Below, in pieces: positions 53,190 to 61,226 of a stretch of DNA of 64,000 nucleotides. The first letter of the stretch is position 1; every line of letters starts with the position of its first letter. Both the position numbers and the translations under genes were made by a program. A model generated the notes under the pieces. It saw only the letters and a list, made by a program, of their open reading frames with translations. It searched no databases and was not told the origin of the DNA. Where the stretch lies: assembly GCA_963697355.1 (NCBI GenBank), contig CAVONV010000022.1, positions 248,001 to 312,000 on the forward strand, written 5' to 3'. The stretch comes from CAVONV01 sp963697355 (GTDB lineage: Bacteria; Acidobacteriota; Vicinamibacteria; Marinacidobacterales; DATDRI01).

Positions 53190-54328
53190 AAGAACCCTCG
53201 AAGCAAATAGGCGCAGGCGAAACCTATGTAGTTCCCGAGCGCGTAGCCAAAGATACCCACGATGATTCCCGGTGTCACGAGCCTGTTCCACTTCATTGCC
53301 ATGGAGAGGGCGAGGGCCGAGCCCGGTCCACCCACCGTCGCCTGACTCGCGACCGAGATTGTAGGCAAGTCCATTCGTAAGAGCCAGCCCACACCGTAAA
53401 GAACAATCGCATGGATCATGAGGATTAGAATCATGTAAGCGAAGAGGGAGGGACCGGCCTTTATGACCTCACGTACGTTCGATGTGGCGCCAATAACGAT
53501 GAAAAACAAGTGCAGGGCAAAATAGGAAAGGACTGCCGCCCCTTTTAGTTTCTGGACAAACGGAAACTGTGCCGCAATCACTGCCAGGGTCGTGAGCCAT
53601 AGGACTTCCGGAAAACCGGGAACGTAGGGGCTGAAAGTCCGTGAAATCCAGAGCGCGGCAAGAGGAAAAGCAGCCAAGAGCGCCAAATCACGGATGTTGA
53701 TTTCGGTCGAGGTCCAGTATTCCCGTGGATTCGTGTCCTGAGTCTCGTCAGCACCTTCTTCGATAAGGGGCTTCTTCAAGTGCGCCCGGTAGAAGGGACC
53801 GAGCAGGGTGAAGAGTCCGACCTGCGTCAACAGCCAGGGGACGGTGGACAAGTTGTCAGCCACAAAGGCGGCCGCGAAGAGGTTGGGTGTCATCTCCAAT
53901 CCGCGTGCGACCGCAGCGAAGTTCATGCCTCCACCGACAAAAGCGCCCGCGAAAGTCCCACCTAGTTTCCAGGTTTCTTCTCCGAGAATGGGGTTGAAGA
54001 GCAGGCTCGCTACAAAGGCCCCCGCAAAACTCCCCAAAGCCGCGAGCCCATAACAGATGATGAGTCGACTGCCTGCTTTTTTTAGATCGGCAAGGCGTGA
54101 GGACAAGATGACGAGGACGATTGCGTAGGGCACCGCCAGCTCATAGACGCCTTGGTGAATGACTGAATTGTGAGGGATGACCCCCACGTTGGCCAGGGCG
54201 ATCCCCAGCAGCGTACAGACGACCGCCGAGCTAATTTTCTCAATGACTTGGAAGTGCTTCTCCAAGGTTCGCGCAAGAGCCACCACAAGAAACATGAAGG
54301 CCAGAAGCGCTAAAGGACTATCAATCAC
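53186..54328 (-). CDS. DUF819-family membrane transporter-like protein
   Basis: A 380-residue polytopic protein with about ten to twelve membrane helices. It belongs to the DUF819 (YjcL-like) group: GTFAGAFVGGGMNFAAVARGL and DLPTISVASQATVGGPGSALALSMAMKW are its conserved Gly/Asn-rich loops. The substrate is unknown; its position between a deacylase and an SDR suggests uptake of the operon's amino-acid-like substrate. The GTG start at 54328 overlaps the upstream stop (GTGA); the longer frame to 54376 lies inside that gene. Confidence 0.85.
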   Translation of the reverse strand: MIDSPLALLAFMFLVVALARTLEKHFQVIEKISSAVVCTLLGIALANVGVIPHNSVIHQGVYELAVPYAIVLVILSSRLADLKKAGSRLIICYGLAALGSFAGAFVASLLFNPILGEETWKLGGTFAGAFVGGGMNFAAVARGLEMTPNLFAAAFVADNLSTVPWLLTQVGLFTLLGPFYRAHLKKPLIEEGADETQDTNPREYWTSTEINIRDLALLAAFPLAALWISRTFSPYVPGFPEVLWLTTLAVIAAQFPFVQKLKGAAVLSYFALHLFFIVIGATSNVREVIKAGPSLFAYMILILMIHAIVLYGVGWLLRMDLPTISVASQATVGGPGSALALSMAMKWNRLVTPGIIVGIFGYALGNYIGFACAYLLRGFL

Positions 54329-55329
54329 GGAGCGTCCGCAGACTCGTAGGTGGCATCGCCACAGAAGAGCGTCCAATCACCCGCTGTGACACTCGGATAG
54401 GTTCGAACACCGAACAAAACTCCGTCACAAGGTGCGTGAAGCTCCTCAACGGTTTCACCAAAGAGGTCGGTGATACGCATCAAGCGTTCGCCTTTGCTAA
54501 TCGGTTTCCCCAAGGGGATCGCAGGATTTGGATCCAGCATGCCGCTTTGGGACGCGAGGACGACCTGTTGTCGTCCTCTCCAATATCCGGGAGCGTACTC
54601 AGCTTCGCCATCGAGCATTTTGTAGTGACGGCAAACGTTGTAGAAGGCTTTCTTGAGTGTGTCGACGTTGTGGCGGAAAGCACCCGGCATGGTGGCGGCG
54701 CACCCGCCGAGCTCCACCGTTATGGCAGTCTTCCCTTGTTCCATCATGGCCGCCATCGGAGAGCCGACGGCTCTTGGAACGTCCAAGAGAATCTCCCATC
54801 CCGTGCCCATTGCCCGGGCGAGCTCGAAGCTGTGCCCATCGCCGGTCGCGGTGAATATGGTCTCTGCCAAGTAACAGATGTTGCCCCCCGAATGGATGGT
54901 GAGCTCCAGGTCGGCAACGGAACCGACGACTTTGTTGTGATGGTCGGCAATCCGTTCCGTTAAGTAGCCCTTGGGGCGACCGGGGTAGAAACGATTCATG
55001 TCATGGCTGTGCAGGTCGCGTGGATTGCCGCGAGACATGGCGGCGAAAGCACTGACGTTCATCACGGGTACACCGATGAAGACGCCTTTTAGTTTCTCGG
55101 GGTCGAGCTCTCTGGCCATTTCGGCGATGGCCAGGGTCCCTTCGTGCTCATCACCATGGATGGCGCCATCGATCAAAAGGACCGGGCCATCCGATTTGCC
55201 GCATACGACCACAACGGGATAACCAAGAGGCGTCCCATCGACGCGAGTCGCGACTTCGATATAACCGGACGTTTTTTCACCTTCTTCACAACGAATAGAA
55301 CCGAGCGTCATCCGTGGCATAGAAATCAA
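54325..55329 (-). CDS. M14-type deacylase (succinylglutamate desuccinylase/aspartoacylase family)
   Basis: A 334-residue zinc amidohydrolase. The metal motif GAIHGDEHEG and the third ligand in LTIHSGG are present, with the catalytic Glu in TVELGGC. A C-terminal beta domain (LFGETVEELHAPCDGVLFGV) follows. Relatives remove N-acyl groups from amino acids; some act in ectoine breakdown (DoeB/EutE). Which acyl amino acid is used here is unknown. The following transporter overlaps by 4 nt, and the hydroxyacid dehydrogenase ends 68 nt upstream. Confidence 0.9.
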   Translation of the reverse strand: MISMPRMTLGSIRCEEGEKTSGYIEVATRVDGTPLGYPVVVVCGKSDGPVLLIDGAIHGDEHEGTLAIAEMARELDPEKLKGVFIGVPVMNVSAFAAMSRGNPRDLHSHDMNRFYPGRPKGYLTERIADHHNKVVGSVADLELTIHSGGNICYLAETIFTATGDGHSFELARAMGTGWEILLDVPRAVGSPMAAMMEQGKTAITVELGGCAATMPGAFRHNVDTLKKAFYNVCRHYKMLDGEAEYAPGYWRGRQQVVLASQSGMLDPNPAIPLGKPISKGERLMRITDLFGETVEELHAPCDGVLFGVRTYPSVTAGDWTLFCGDATYESADAP

Positions 55330-55397
55330 CCCTCCCGCAGTTTTTAGTCCCTCAATCCGAACGCTTCCATGGATGTTCCAAATTCAAACAACTTTGA

Positions 55398-56432
55398 TCA
55401 AAACTGTCCGGCCTCCACTTGATGCAGTGGTTCTTCACCCTTGGCGACTCTGGAAATGTTCTCGAGAACCTGACCGATCAGCTTCCGTTGGCCTCCTCCT
55501 GAGCCTCCACCCGTGTGAGGAGCGAGGACGACATTGTCCAATTTCCCAAAGGGGTGATTTGCGGGAAGTGGCTCCTGAACAAAAACGTCGAGCCCTGCCC
55601 CCGCAAGACGTTTTTCACTTAGACAGGCGGCAAGGGCCTCTTCATCGATCAGGCCTCCACGAGCCGTGTTGATGAGAAAAGCCGTCGGCTTCATCAAGAC
55701 GAGACTCTCGGCGTTAAGGAGTCTTTCGGTTTCCGGCGTGTGGGGAACGTGGAGACTAACGAAATCTGAATCGTGGAGAAGGTCGTTGAACGTTGTTTTG
55801 CGGACACCGAGTATTCGTTCGTATCTTTCTGGAATGCGATGTCTCTGATGGTAGAGAACGGACATATCGAACGATTTGGCGCGGCGGGCCACTTCTCGGC
55901 CGATTTCACCTAGACCAACGAGACCCAGCGTTTTTCCCCGCAGTTCACCAACGTCCTGAAATCCCAACCAGTTGAATGCGAACTGCCATTCGGATGTATT
56001 GGAAGGGCTCAGGTCTCTTTTGATGTAGTCTCCTGCCACGACCCCCCGATGACCAGGTAGGATCTTTCGGGTCAAGGCCAACATCAAGGCCAATGTGTGC
56101 TCTGCAACAGCGATCGCGCCGCCGTGCGGCATCACGGCTACCGGCACACCAGCTTTTTGCGCGGCAACGAGATCGACTCGGTCGGGCAAGCGTCCCATGA
56201 CTTGCACCAACTGCAGCGCTTTTCCGGCTTTCTGAATCAAATCGGACGTAATCAAGCGGTGACGGGTGACCAGGGCGTTGGCACCGGGGACCAAGTGGGC
56301 CAGTTCGTCCATGCTCGTCCCCTCGGGGGAGGCGAATCGGTACTCCTCTCGGGGGATCTGCTTGCTGAAGATATCGTGGATCTGCTCGGGCAAAGGATCG
56401 ACAGCAACGATGTAAAACCGCTCGTATGTCAC
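55398..56432 (-). CDS. D-isomer-specific 2-hydroxyacid dehydrogenase
   Basis: A 344-residue NAD(P)-dependent dehydrogenase. Rossmann loop LGLVGLGEIGREVARRA, catalytic Arg in NTARGGLIDEEAL, Glu in DVFVQEPL and His in LAPHTGGGSGG are all intact. It reduces 2-keto acids or oxidises D-2-hydroxyacids. As the first gene of the minus-strand operon it could reduce the 2-keto acid made by the terminal aminotransferase. It is relatively far from PdxB and SerA in its C-terminus, so the substrate is open. Confidence 0.92.
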   Translation of the reverse strand: MTYERFYIVAVDPLPEQIHDIFSKQIPREEYRFASPEGTSMDELAHLVPGANALVTRHRLITSDLIQKAGKALQLVQVMGRLPDRVDLVAAQKAGVPVAVMPHGGAIAVAEHTLALMLALTRKILPGHRGVVAGDYIKRDLSPSNTSEWQFAFNWLGFQDVGELRGKTLGLVGLGEIGREVARRAKSFDMSVLYHQRHRIPERYERILGVRKTTFNDLLHDSDFVSLHVPHTPETERLLNAESLVLMKPTAFLINTARGGLIDEEALAACLSEKRLAGAGLDVFVQEPLPANHPFGKLDNVVLAPHTGGGSGGGQRKLIGQVLENISRVAKGEEPLHQVEAGQF

Positions 56433-56717
56433 GGCGGGAATTCTACATTCTTCTGGGAATGACTGCCAACCTCTCCGCTGCTCTATAAACGGCTTGAATC
56501 AGTGGGCTGTCAATACGTTGCTGGGGCAATCGTCAAGTTGAAGTGCGAGAAAACACAGAGGAACCGGTCGTTCATAGACTTTCGGAATCCAGGAGAACAA
56601 CGTGGTCGTGATTAAGCCGCCCCATCGCTATTATCCATGACCAGTCGTGAACTAATGCGTTGAAAGTAAAAGGTTTATATGTTGGGTCGAAAATAGGGAT
56701 TGCCGGCGAGACAAGCC

Positions 56718-56747
56718 TTGACAAGCGAGTGGGGTCCCTCTTATAAT
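56718..56747 (+). promoter_or_regulatory. Strong sigma-70 promoter upstream of leuB
   Basis: TTGACA (56718-56723) and TATAAT (56742-56747) are both perfect consensus, 18 nt apart: the clearest housekeeping promoter in the window. Predicted transcript start near 56754 leaves a leader of about 260 nt before leuB. Confidence 0.85.
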
Positions 56748-56753
56748 CAAGCT

Positions 56754-56985
56754 GCTCCATCGGAGAAATGGTTTTATAACGTTTTTAAGAGTGCCTCGGT
56801 GGGGTTAATAAAGCCGAGGGGCCCCCGGGCCCGTACATTAATTATCATGCGGTGCCGCTACCATCCAATAACCGAACCCGCTGATTCATTCCGCAAATTC
56901 ATTAACCTCGTCCGCTTCTACTTCACATAGTCCTTCGGTAGCCCATCAAAGGCACGAAGGGGCGCTTCGGCGCCCCTTAATTTTT
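56754..56985 (+). promoter_or_regulatory. Attenuator-like leader of leuB
   Basis: The leader contains a hairpin CCTCGG...CCGAGG (56794-56819), a short open frame ATG 56847 to TAG 56930 ending in FRKFINLVRFYFT, and 26 nt later the intrinsic terminator at 56957. This order (promoter, peptide, terminator, biosynthetic gene) is typical of attenuation. The peptide is rich in Phe/Tyr rather than Leu and its ATG lacks a good Shine-Dalgarno site, so the sensed amino acid, and the mechanism itself, are unproven. Confidence 0.5.
56957..56985 (+). terminator. Intrinsic terminator in the leuB leader
   Basis: AAGGGGCGC-TTCG-GCGCCCCTT is a 9-bp GC-rich stem with a UUCG tetraloop followed by AATTTTT. It stands 32 nt before the leuB ATG on the same strand, so it can only act on leuB transcription itself or on reading from upstream. 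Confidence 0.85.
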
Positions 56986-57016
56986 GTTGGTTCAAGCTTT
57001 TTGGGGAGGGTTGGCG

Positions 57017-58093
57017 ATGAAACTCCAGTTCGCGTTGCTTCCAGGAGATGGCGTGGGGCCCGAAGTGGCCGCTGAGGCAATGAAGGTCGCGGATAAGGTC
57101 GCTGGTGTCTTCGGCCATGAAATAGACGCAAAGGACCACCCGTTTGGTGGTCAAGCCATAAGCCGTACCGGAGAGTGTTTTCCGATTGAGACCCGCGAGG
57201 CCTGCCTTGCCAGTCAGGCTATCTTCCTCGGAGCCGTGGGAGATCCCGCCTTCGACCATCTTCCGCCTCAGGAGCGTCCCGAAGCCGCCATCCTCGGCCT
57301 GCGCAAGGAGCTCGGAAGCTTTGCGAACCTTCGTCCTGTGGTCGCCCAATTCAATCCATCGTACTCCCTGTTCCGTGACGATGCACTACAGGATGTCGAT
57401 CTCCTTTTCGTGAGAGAGCTAACGGGAGGATTGTATTTCGGGGAGCCCCGAGGCATCCGCGAAGAGGAAGGCCAATGGCGCGCCTGGAACACATTGGTCT
57501 ACACGGCGCACGAAGTGGAAAGGGTTGCTCGAGTAGCTTTCGAAGCGGCTCAACTCAGGAAGAAACACGTGACGTCGGTCGATAAGGCCAACGTTTTGGA
57601 AGTTTCGAGACTCTGGCGGCAAGTGGTGGAAGAGGTTTCTTCGGACTATCCAGACGTAGCGCTCGACCACATGTATGTCGACAGAGCCGCGATGGAGCTG
57701 ATATCCAAGCCGGCTCAATTCGATATTATTCTTACCTCCAACCTATTTGGCGATATTTTGAGCGACGAAGCGTCGGTTCTTGCAGGTTCCTTGGGCCTTC
57801 TTCCTTCCGCCAGTCTCGGAGGCCGGGTCGGGCTCTATGAGCCCGTTCACGGCTCAGCTCCGGACATCGCTGGCCAAGGAGTGGCCAATCCGCTGGGCGC
57901 CATATCGTCCTTGGCGTTGATGCTTCGCTACAGCTTCAAGTTGGAGGAGGAAGCCCGTGCCGTTGAGCTTGCCTGTCAATCGGCGCTCGAGGAAGGTTAC
58001 TTGACGGCTGATCTGGTGGGTCGGGAAAATGCCAAATCAACCAACGAGGTGGGGGACTTCATCGCCAAGGCCGTTGGGAACCTGAAGTCATAG
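57017..58093 (+). CDS. leuB: 3-isopropylmalate dehydrogenase
   Basis: A 358-residue decarboxylating dehydrogenase. LLPGDGVGPEV opens the protein; RKELGSFANLRPV, VRELTGGLYFGEPRG, SVDKANVLEVSRLWR, DHMYVDRAAMELI and TSNLFGDILSDEASVLAGSLGLLPSASLG are the LeuB signatures for substrate, metal and NAD. It converts 3-isopropylmalate to 2-oxoisocaproate in leucine synthesis. GGGGAGGGTTGGCG precedes ATG 57017. The open frame reaches upstream to 56984 but overlaps the terminator. leuA, leuC and leuD are absent here, so it is an isolated leuB. Confidence 0.95.
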   Translation: MKLQFALLPGDGVGPEVAAEAMKVADKVAGVFGHEIDAKDHPFGGQAISRTGECFPIETREACLASQAIFLGAVGDPAFDHLPPQERPEAAILGLRKELGSFANLRPVVAQFNPSYSLFRDDALQDVDLLFVRELTGGLYFGEPRGIREEEGQWRAWNTLVYTAHEVERVARVAFEAAQLRKKHVTSVDKANVLEVSRLWRQVVEEVSSDYPDVALDHMYVDRAAMELISKPAQFDIILTSNLFGDILSDEASVLAGSLGLLPSASLGGRVGLYEPVHGSAPDIAGQGVANPLGAISSLALMLRYSFKLEEEARAVELACQSALEEGYLTADLVGRENAKSTNEVGDFIAKAVGNLKS

Positions 58094-58199
58094 GAGCTGA
58101 GTGGGCAGTCCGCCTGTGTAATGGATTCCGCCTTCGCCGAGCTTGCCGAAGTCGGAGGCAATGAATTGACACCGACGACGTAGGCGGGTGCCGGGCGAG

Positions 58200-58679
58200 C
58201 TAATCACTTTCCGCTTCTAGGCGGAGCGCTTCTTTGGCCCGTAGTTTGGCAGCGATGAACTCCTCATGATAGACGTGGAGCAATTTCGCCACCTTCCGGA
58301 TGAGATGTTCTTCGTGCATCTCTATTTGTTCGTCGCTAAAAGCGACTCGCCATAGCAGTTCTACAATGTGCTGTTTTTTTTCGGCAGGGAAGCCCCGGTC
58401 GATGAGATGGGTAAACTCGTAGAGGGAGTTGGATTTTTCGGTCTCTTCTTCGGCGAGGCCTATGAGCTCTACCGTTTCTTCAGGAGATAGATCGAAGACT
58501 TTTTGGATGGCGTCTTCGACCATCTGCCGCTCGCGGTCATCTACCTTGAAATCGGCACGAGTGAGCTCGATGAGCAATGCCGCCGTCGCGAGCTGCAGAG
58601 CATGTTCTGATTTGTCATCTCTACCTTGCGCGGCGGGTTGGATATTGGACTCAAAAAACTGCTGTATGCTTTTCAACAT
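58200..58679 (-). CDS. TerB-like (tellurite-resistance fold) cytoplasmic protein
   Basis: A 159-residue all-helical protein of the TerB/COG4103 group. ALQLATAALLIELTRADFKVDDRERQMVEDAI holds the acidic metal-binding turn, and FTHLIDRGFPAEKKQHIVELLWRVAFSDEQIEMHEEHLIRKVA repeats the pattern. TerB domains are membrane-stress or metal-linked helical modules of unclear role. No ter operon is nearby, so the link to tellurite is by name only. Confidence 0.86.
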   Translation of the reverse strand: MLKSIQQFFESNIQPAAQGRDDKSEHALQLATAALLIELTRADFKVDDRERQMVEDAIQKVFDLSPEETVELIGLAEEETEKSNSLYEFTHLIDRGFPAEKKQHIVELLWRVAFSDEQIEMHEEHLIRKVAKLLHVYHEEFIAAKLRAKEALRLEAESD

Positions 58680-58754
58680 CTACCGGTACCAAACAAGGAT
58701 TAGCCCTAAGAAACGAAGAAAAAAAAGAGGATAGCCAAGGGGAGAGTCCACCAC

Positions 58755-58767
58755 GGGGACAGTCCCC
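58755..58767. repeat. GGGGACAGTCCCC palindrome
   Basis: A perfect 13-bp palindrome identical to the one at 29604-29616, with a related hairpin at 27052-27083. It lies in the gap between the TerB-like start and the end of the bactofilin-like gene (58680-58857). Confidence 0.7.
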
Positions 58768-58857
58768 TCTATCCCCCTTTTTCTTCTGTCCCTAACTCAC
58801 ACAAAGGGTGAACCATTCCGGTCGGTCAAGTCAAGAGGCTTCCCGGGCGTCTCACGA

Positions 58858-60453
58858 TCAAGTGGTTGCGGGCACTGGGCTGATCCGTTTCGTTGCAGTG
58901 AGAAACAAGGCGCCGAAACCCCAAGCGACGATGATGACCTGCACCAGAGCTCCCAGATAGGGAATGTATCCAGCGATATGAAGGATGGTGAGACCCAAAG
59001 CCAATTGTCCCAAAGTCTGACCCTTTGTTGCTGCCTGCCCGAGGATCTCCCGGCCCAGCCATGCGCCCACGAAAATGGGTGCAGCGTATAAGGCCACGAA
59101 ATACATGAGGATTGCAGTTATTCCGACAGGAAGTCCTATGAGTGTCAGACAAACGATGAGAGCTATGACGGGGATGGTAATCAGTGCCACAGCACCGACG
59201 AGCATCGCCAGGCCCGATCTCGCGGAGGAATCGACAATTCTGCGGGAGGGTTGTGGGAAAACAAGAAAGATAACGATGCCAAAGACGAAGGCAGCCGCCC
59301 ATTTCAACACGCCCGTGAGGTAAGTTTTGCCGGATGCCCACTTGGGGGTCTCTTCTTTGATGGTGATTTCAAGCGGTGACGACAGCCGAGCCTGCGAGGA
59401 TACTTCGGGCTCCTCCATGCCATAGAACTTGGACTCACCCTGTATTTCCGCATCGGGGCCGATGGTTAGAGACCGGCCTCCCATCAATAGGCCGCCACCA
59501 ACGTTTCCGTTGATCTTCGCTACTTCGACGCCGAGGAGGACATCACGGCCGGTATGTCCTTCCAGCGAGACTCGTTCGGCACCCAAAGTGACACTCCCCG
59601 TGACTGCGCCTTCAGGATGAAGCTCTATCTTCTCTCCGCCGGAGGTCACGTTTCGGCCCACGCTGCCGCGCAAATCGAGAAACTGACTTCCGCTTCGCAC
59701 ACTGCCATCGACCTGGCCGTTGATCTCCACTCTTTGGCAAAAGGCAAAGACATCTCCAGTCACGTGCCCATCGACGATCACACTTTGCCCGGCGGCAAAG
59801 AGATCTCCATCCAGAGTACCTTCTATCCGTATCGTATTCGCGGCAACGATGAGATCGTTGTCGAGAACTTCGTCCTTTGACAGGACGTATCGATCCACGT
59901 CGGTCACAATAACGGCAGCTTCGGCAGGGAGGGAGAGCGTGAGCAAGCCGATGAGTGTAACCAAGAGCGTTGTCGACGGCCTCGCGAAACGCCAGCTTAG
60001 TCGAGCAATGGAAATCAATATCAGGGCTGAGAATAGAATCAGCGCTCCCTGAGTCAGGTTCTGTCCCATGTCCGTCCATCCTTCCCAAAAGAATCCCTGG
60101 AAGAGCAATACGCTCAAGAAGGTCTCGTAACCTACTCCAACCGATTGGAGGTGTTCCCACCAGGGCATCAAGATCGTGCTCCAAAACGTGTAAAGGCCGA
60201 CCACGGCGAAACCGATGACGGCTATGAGAACCCAAGAGAGATTCTCCGTCGTGTCCGGCAGTATGCGGGCGGGTATTGGTTCGTCCGCTTCCGTTAGTGA
60301 CTCACGCAGCAACTGTGTTTCTCGCTCGAGCGCATCGACCTGTTTCCGGCAGGTCGGGCATCCGTCCAAATGTGCCCTGACTTCGGCAGCTCGAGCGGGT
60401 TTGAGCTGACCGTCGATGTAACGAACTAGAGAGAGCTCGTCAAAGTGATTCAT
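58858..60453 (-). CDS. Zinc-finger anti-sigma domain fused to bactofilin-like/membrane protein
   Basis: A 531-residue membrane protein. Residues 1-45 carry an anti-sigma zinc motif His28-x3-Cys32-x2-Cys35 (AHLDGCPTCRKQ). Two transmembrane helices follow, a third at LVTLIGLLTLSLPAEAA, then a right-handed beta-helix with bactofilin-like repeats (DNDLIVAANTIRIEGTLDGDLFAAGQSVIVDGHVTGDV) to about residue 380. Four or so C-terminal helices complete it. ATG 60453 overlaps the sigma stop (ATGA), so it is the cognate membrane anti-sigma. The beta-helix should face the periplasm and may be the sensor. Confidence 0.88.
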   Translation of the reverse strand: MNHFDELSLVRYIDGQLKPARAAEVRAHLDGCPTCRKQVDALERETQLLRESLTEADEPIPARILPDTTENLSWVLIAVIGFAVVGLYTFWSTILMPWWEHLQSVGVGYETFLSVLLFQGFFWEGWTDMGQNLTQGALILFSALILISIARLSWRFARPSTTLLVTLIGLLTLSLPAEAAVIVTDVDRYVLSKDEVLDNDLIVAANTIRIEGTLDGDLFAAGQSVIVDGHVTGDVFAFCQRVEINGQVDGSVRSGSQFLDLRGSVGRNVTSGGEKIELHPEGAVTGSVTLGAERVSLEGHTGRDVLLGVEVAKINGNVGGGLLMGGRSLTIGPDAEIQGESKFYGMEEPEVSSQARLSSPLEITIKEETPKWASGKTYLTGVLKWAAAFVFGIVIFLVFPQPSRRIVDSSARSGLAMLVGAVALITIPVIALIVCLTLIGLPVGITAILMYFVALYAAPIFVGAWLGREILGQAATKGQTLGQLALGLTILHIAGYIPYLGALVQVIIVAWGFGALFLTATKRISPVPATT

Positions 60454-61007
60454 GATGTCGCTTCCTCCGTCAGCCATTGCCGCATCTTGTGGCGTGCTCT
60501 AAGCAACAACACCCCGACAAAGGACGTATTGACCCCCAGGGCCTCTGCAATCTCTTCGTAGCTAAGCTCGGCGTAGTAGCGCAACGTGATGGCAAGACGC
60601 GCCCTGTCTTCCAATTTCGCCAGGGCCTCGCGTACCTGCTGGTGGCTTTGTTTGTCGAGCAGCACTTGTTGTGGGTCGGGATCGTTCGTTTCGAGCCTAG
60701 AGATCTCGGTATCGCCGGTCCCGGTTTGTCCTTTTCCGCGGCGTTGTCTCAGCAAATCCCAACAATGGTTTGCCGCGACACGATACAACCATGCCTTGAA
60801 AGGTCGCTCGGGATCGTACTGGTCCAACCGAATTTGGGCCTTCAAGAAAATCTCCATGGTGGCATCTTCTGCATCCTCCTGCGTCGGGAGGACGCGACGA
60901 CAAAGTCTGTATACTGAAGGAGATAGCTCTCGGTAAACGTCTCCCCAAGCGTCTCGGTGACCCTTTTGGGCCTTTACTACACCTTCAACCAGGGTTGACT
61001 GAGTCAT
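60450..61007 (-). CDS. ECF-type RNA polymerase sigma factor
   Basis: A 185-residue group 4 sigma factor. Region 2 has YRELSPSVYRLCRRVLPTQEDAEDATMEIFLKA and FKAWLYRVAANHCWDLLRQRR; region 4 has LEDRARLAITLRYYAELSYEEIAEALGVNTSFVGVLLLRARHKMR. It should be held by the zinc-finger/bactofilin fusion encoded directly downstream with a 4-nt overlap. Genes under its control are unknown; the adjacent exporter genes are candidates only by location. Confidence 0.94.
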   Translation of the reverse strand: MTQSTLVEGVVKAQKGHRDAWGDVYRELSPSVYRLCRRVLPTQEDAEDATMEIFLKAQIRLDQYDPERPFKAWLYRVAANHCWDLLRQRRGKGQTGTGDTEISRLETNDPDPQQVLLDKQSHQQVREALAKLEDRARLAITLRYYAELSYEEIAEALGVNTSFVGVLLLRARHKMRQWLTEEATS

Positions 61008-61164
61008 TCTCCCTCAATGGTTAATACGTTCTGTGTGGCGAGTTATTACAGGTCACGGGAATGGTTTCTAGCGTCAACAGTGCCCTGAACCTAGTAACAA
61101 TGATGCCGACTTTGATTCCTCATTGCGTTTTGGGAATTTGGCCCCCAGGCCCGGAGGTCAAGTT

Positions 61165-61210
61165 CTAGTAAATTCTCGAATTCTTGACTTCTCGAGTTCT
61201 TGAGTTCTTA
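61165..61210. repeat. TTCTTGA/CTCGAATTC simple-sequence block
   Basis: Repeats of TTCTCGAATTCTTGA and CTCGAGTTCTTGAG just beyond the end of the permease gene, related to the block at 50341-50460. Confidence 0.55.
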
Positions 61211-61226
61211 TTGGCGTTCATGCCCA

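Noticed and set aside
56572..56760. 62-residue minus-strand open frame upstream of leuB
   Set aside because: It lies across the leuB promoter, has no start signal and no family character.
58200..58679. Tellurite resistance operon
   Set aside because: Only a TerB-like fold is present; no terA, terC, terD or terZ lies nearby.
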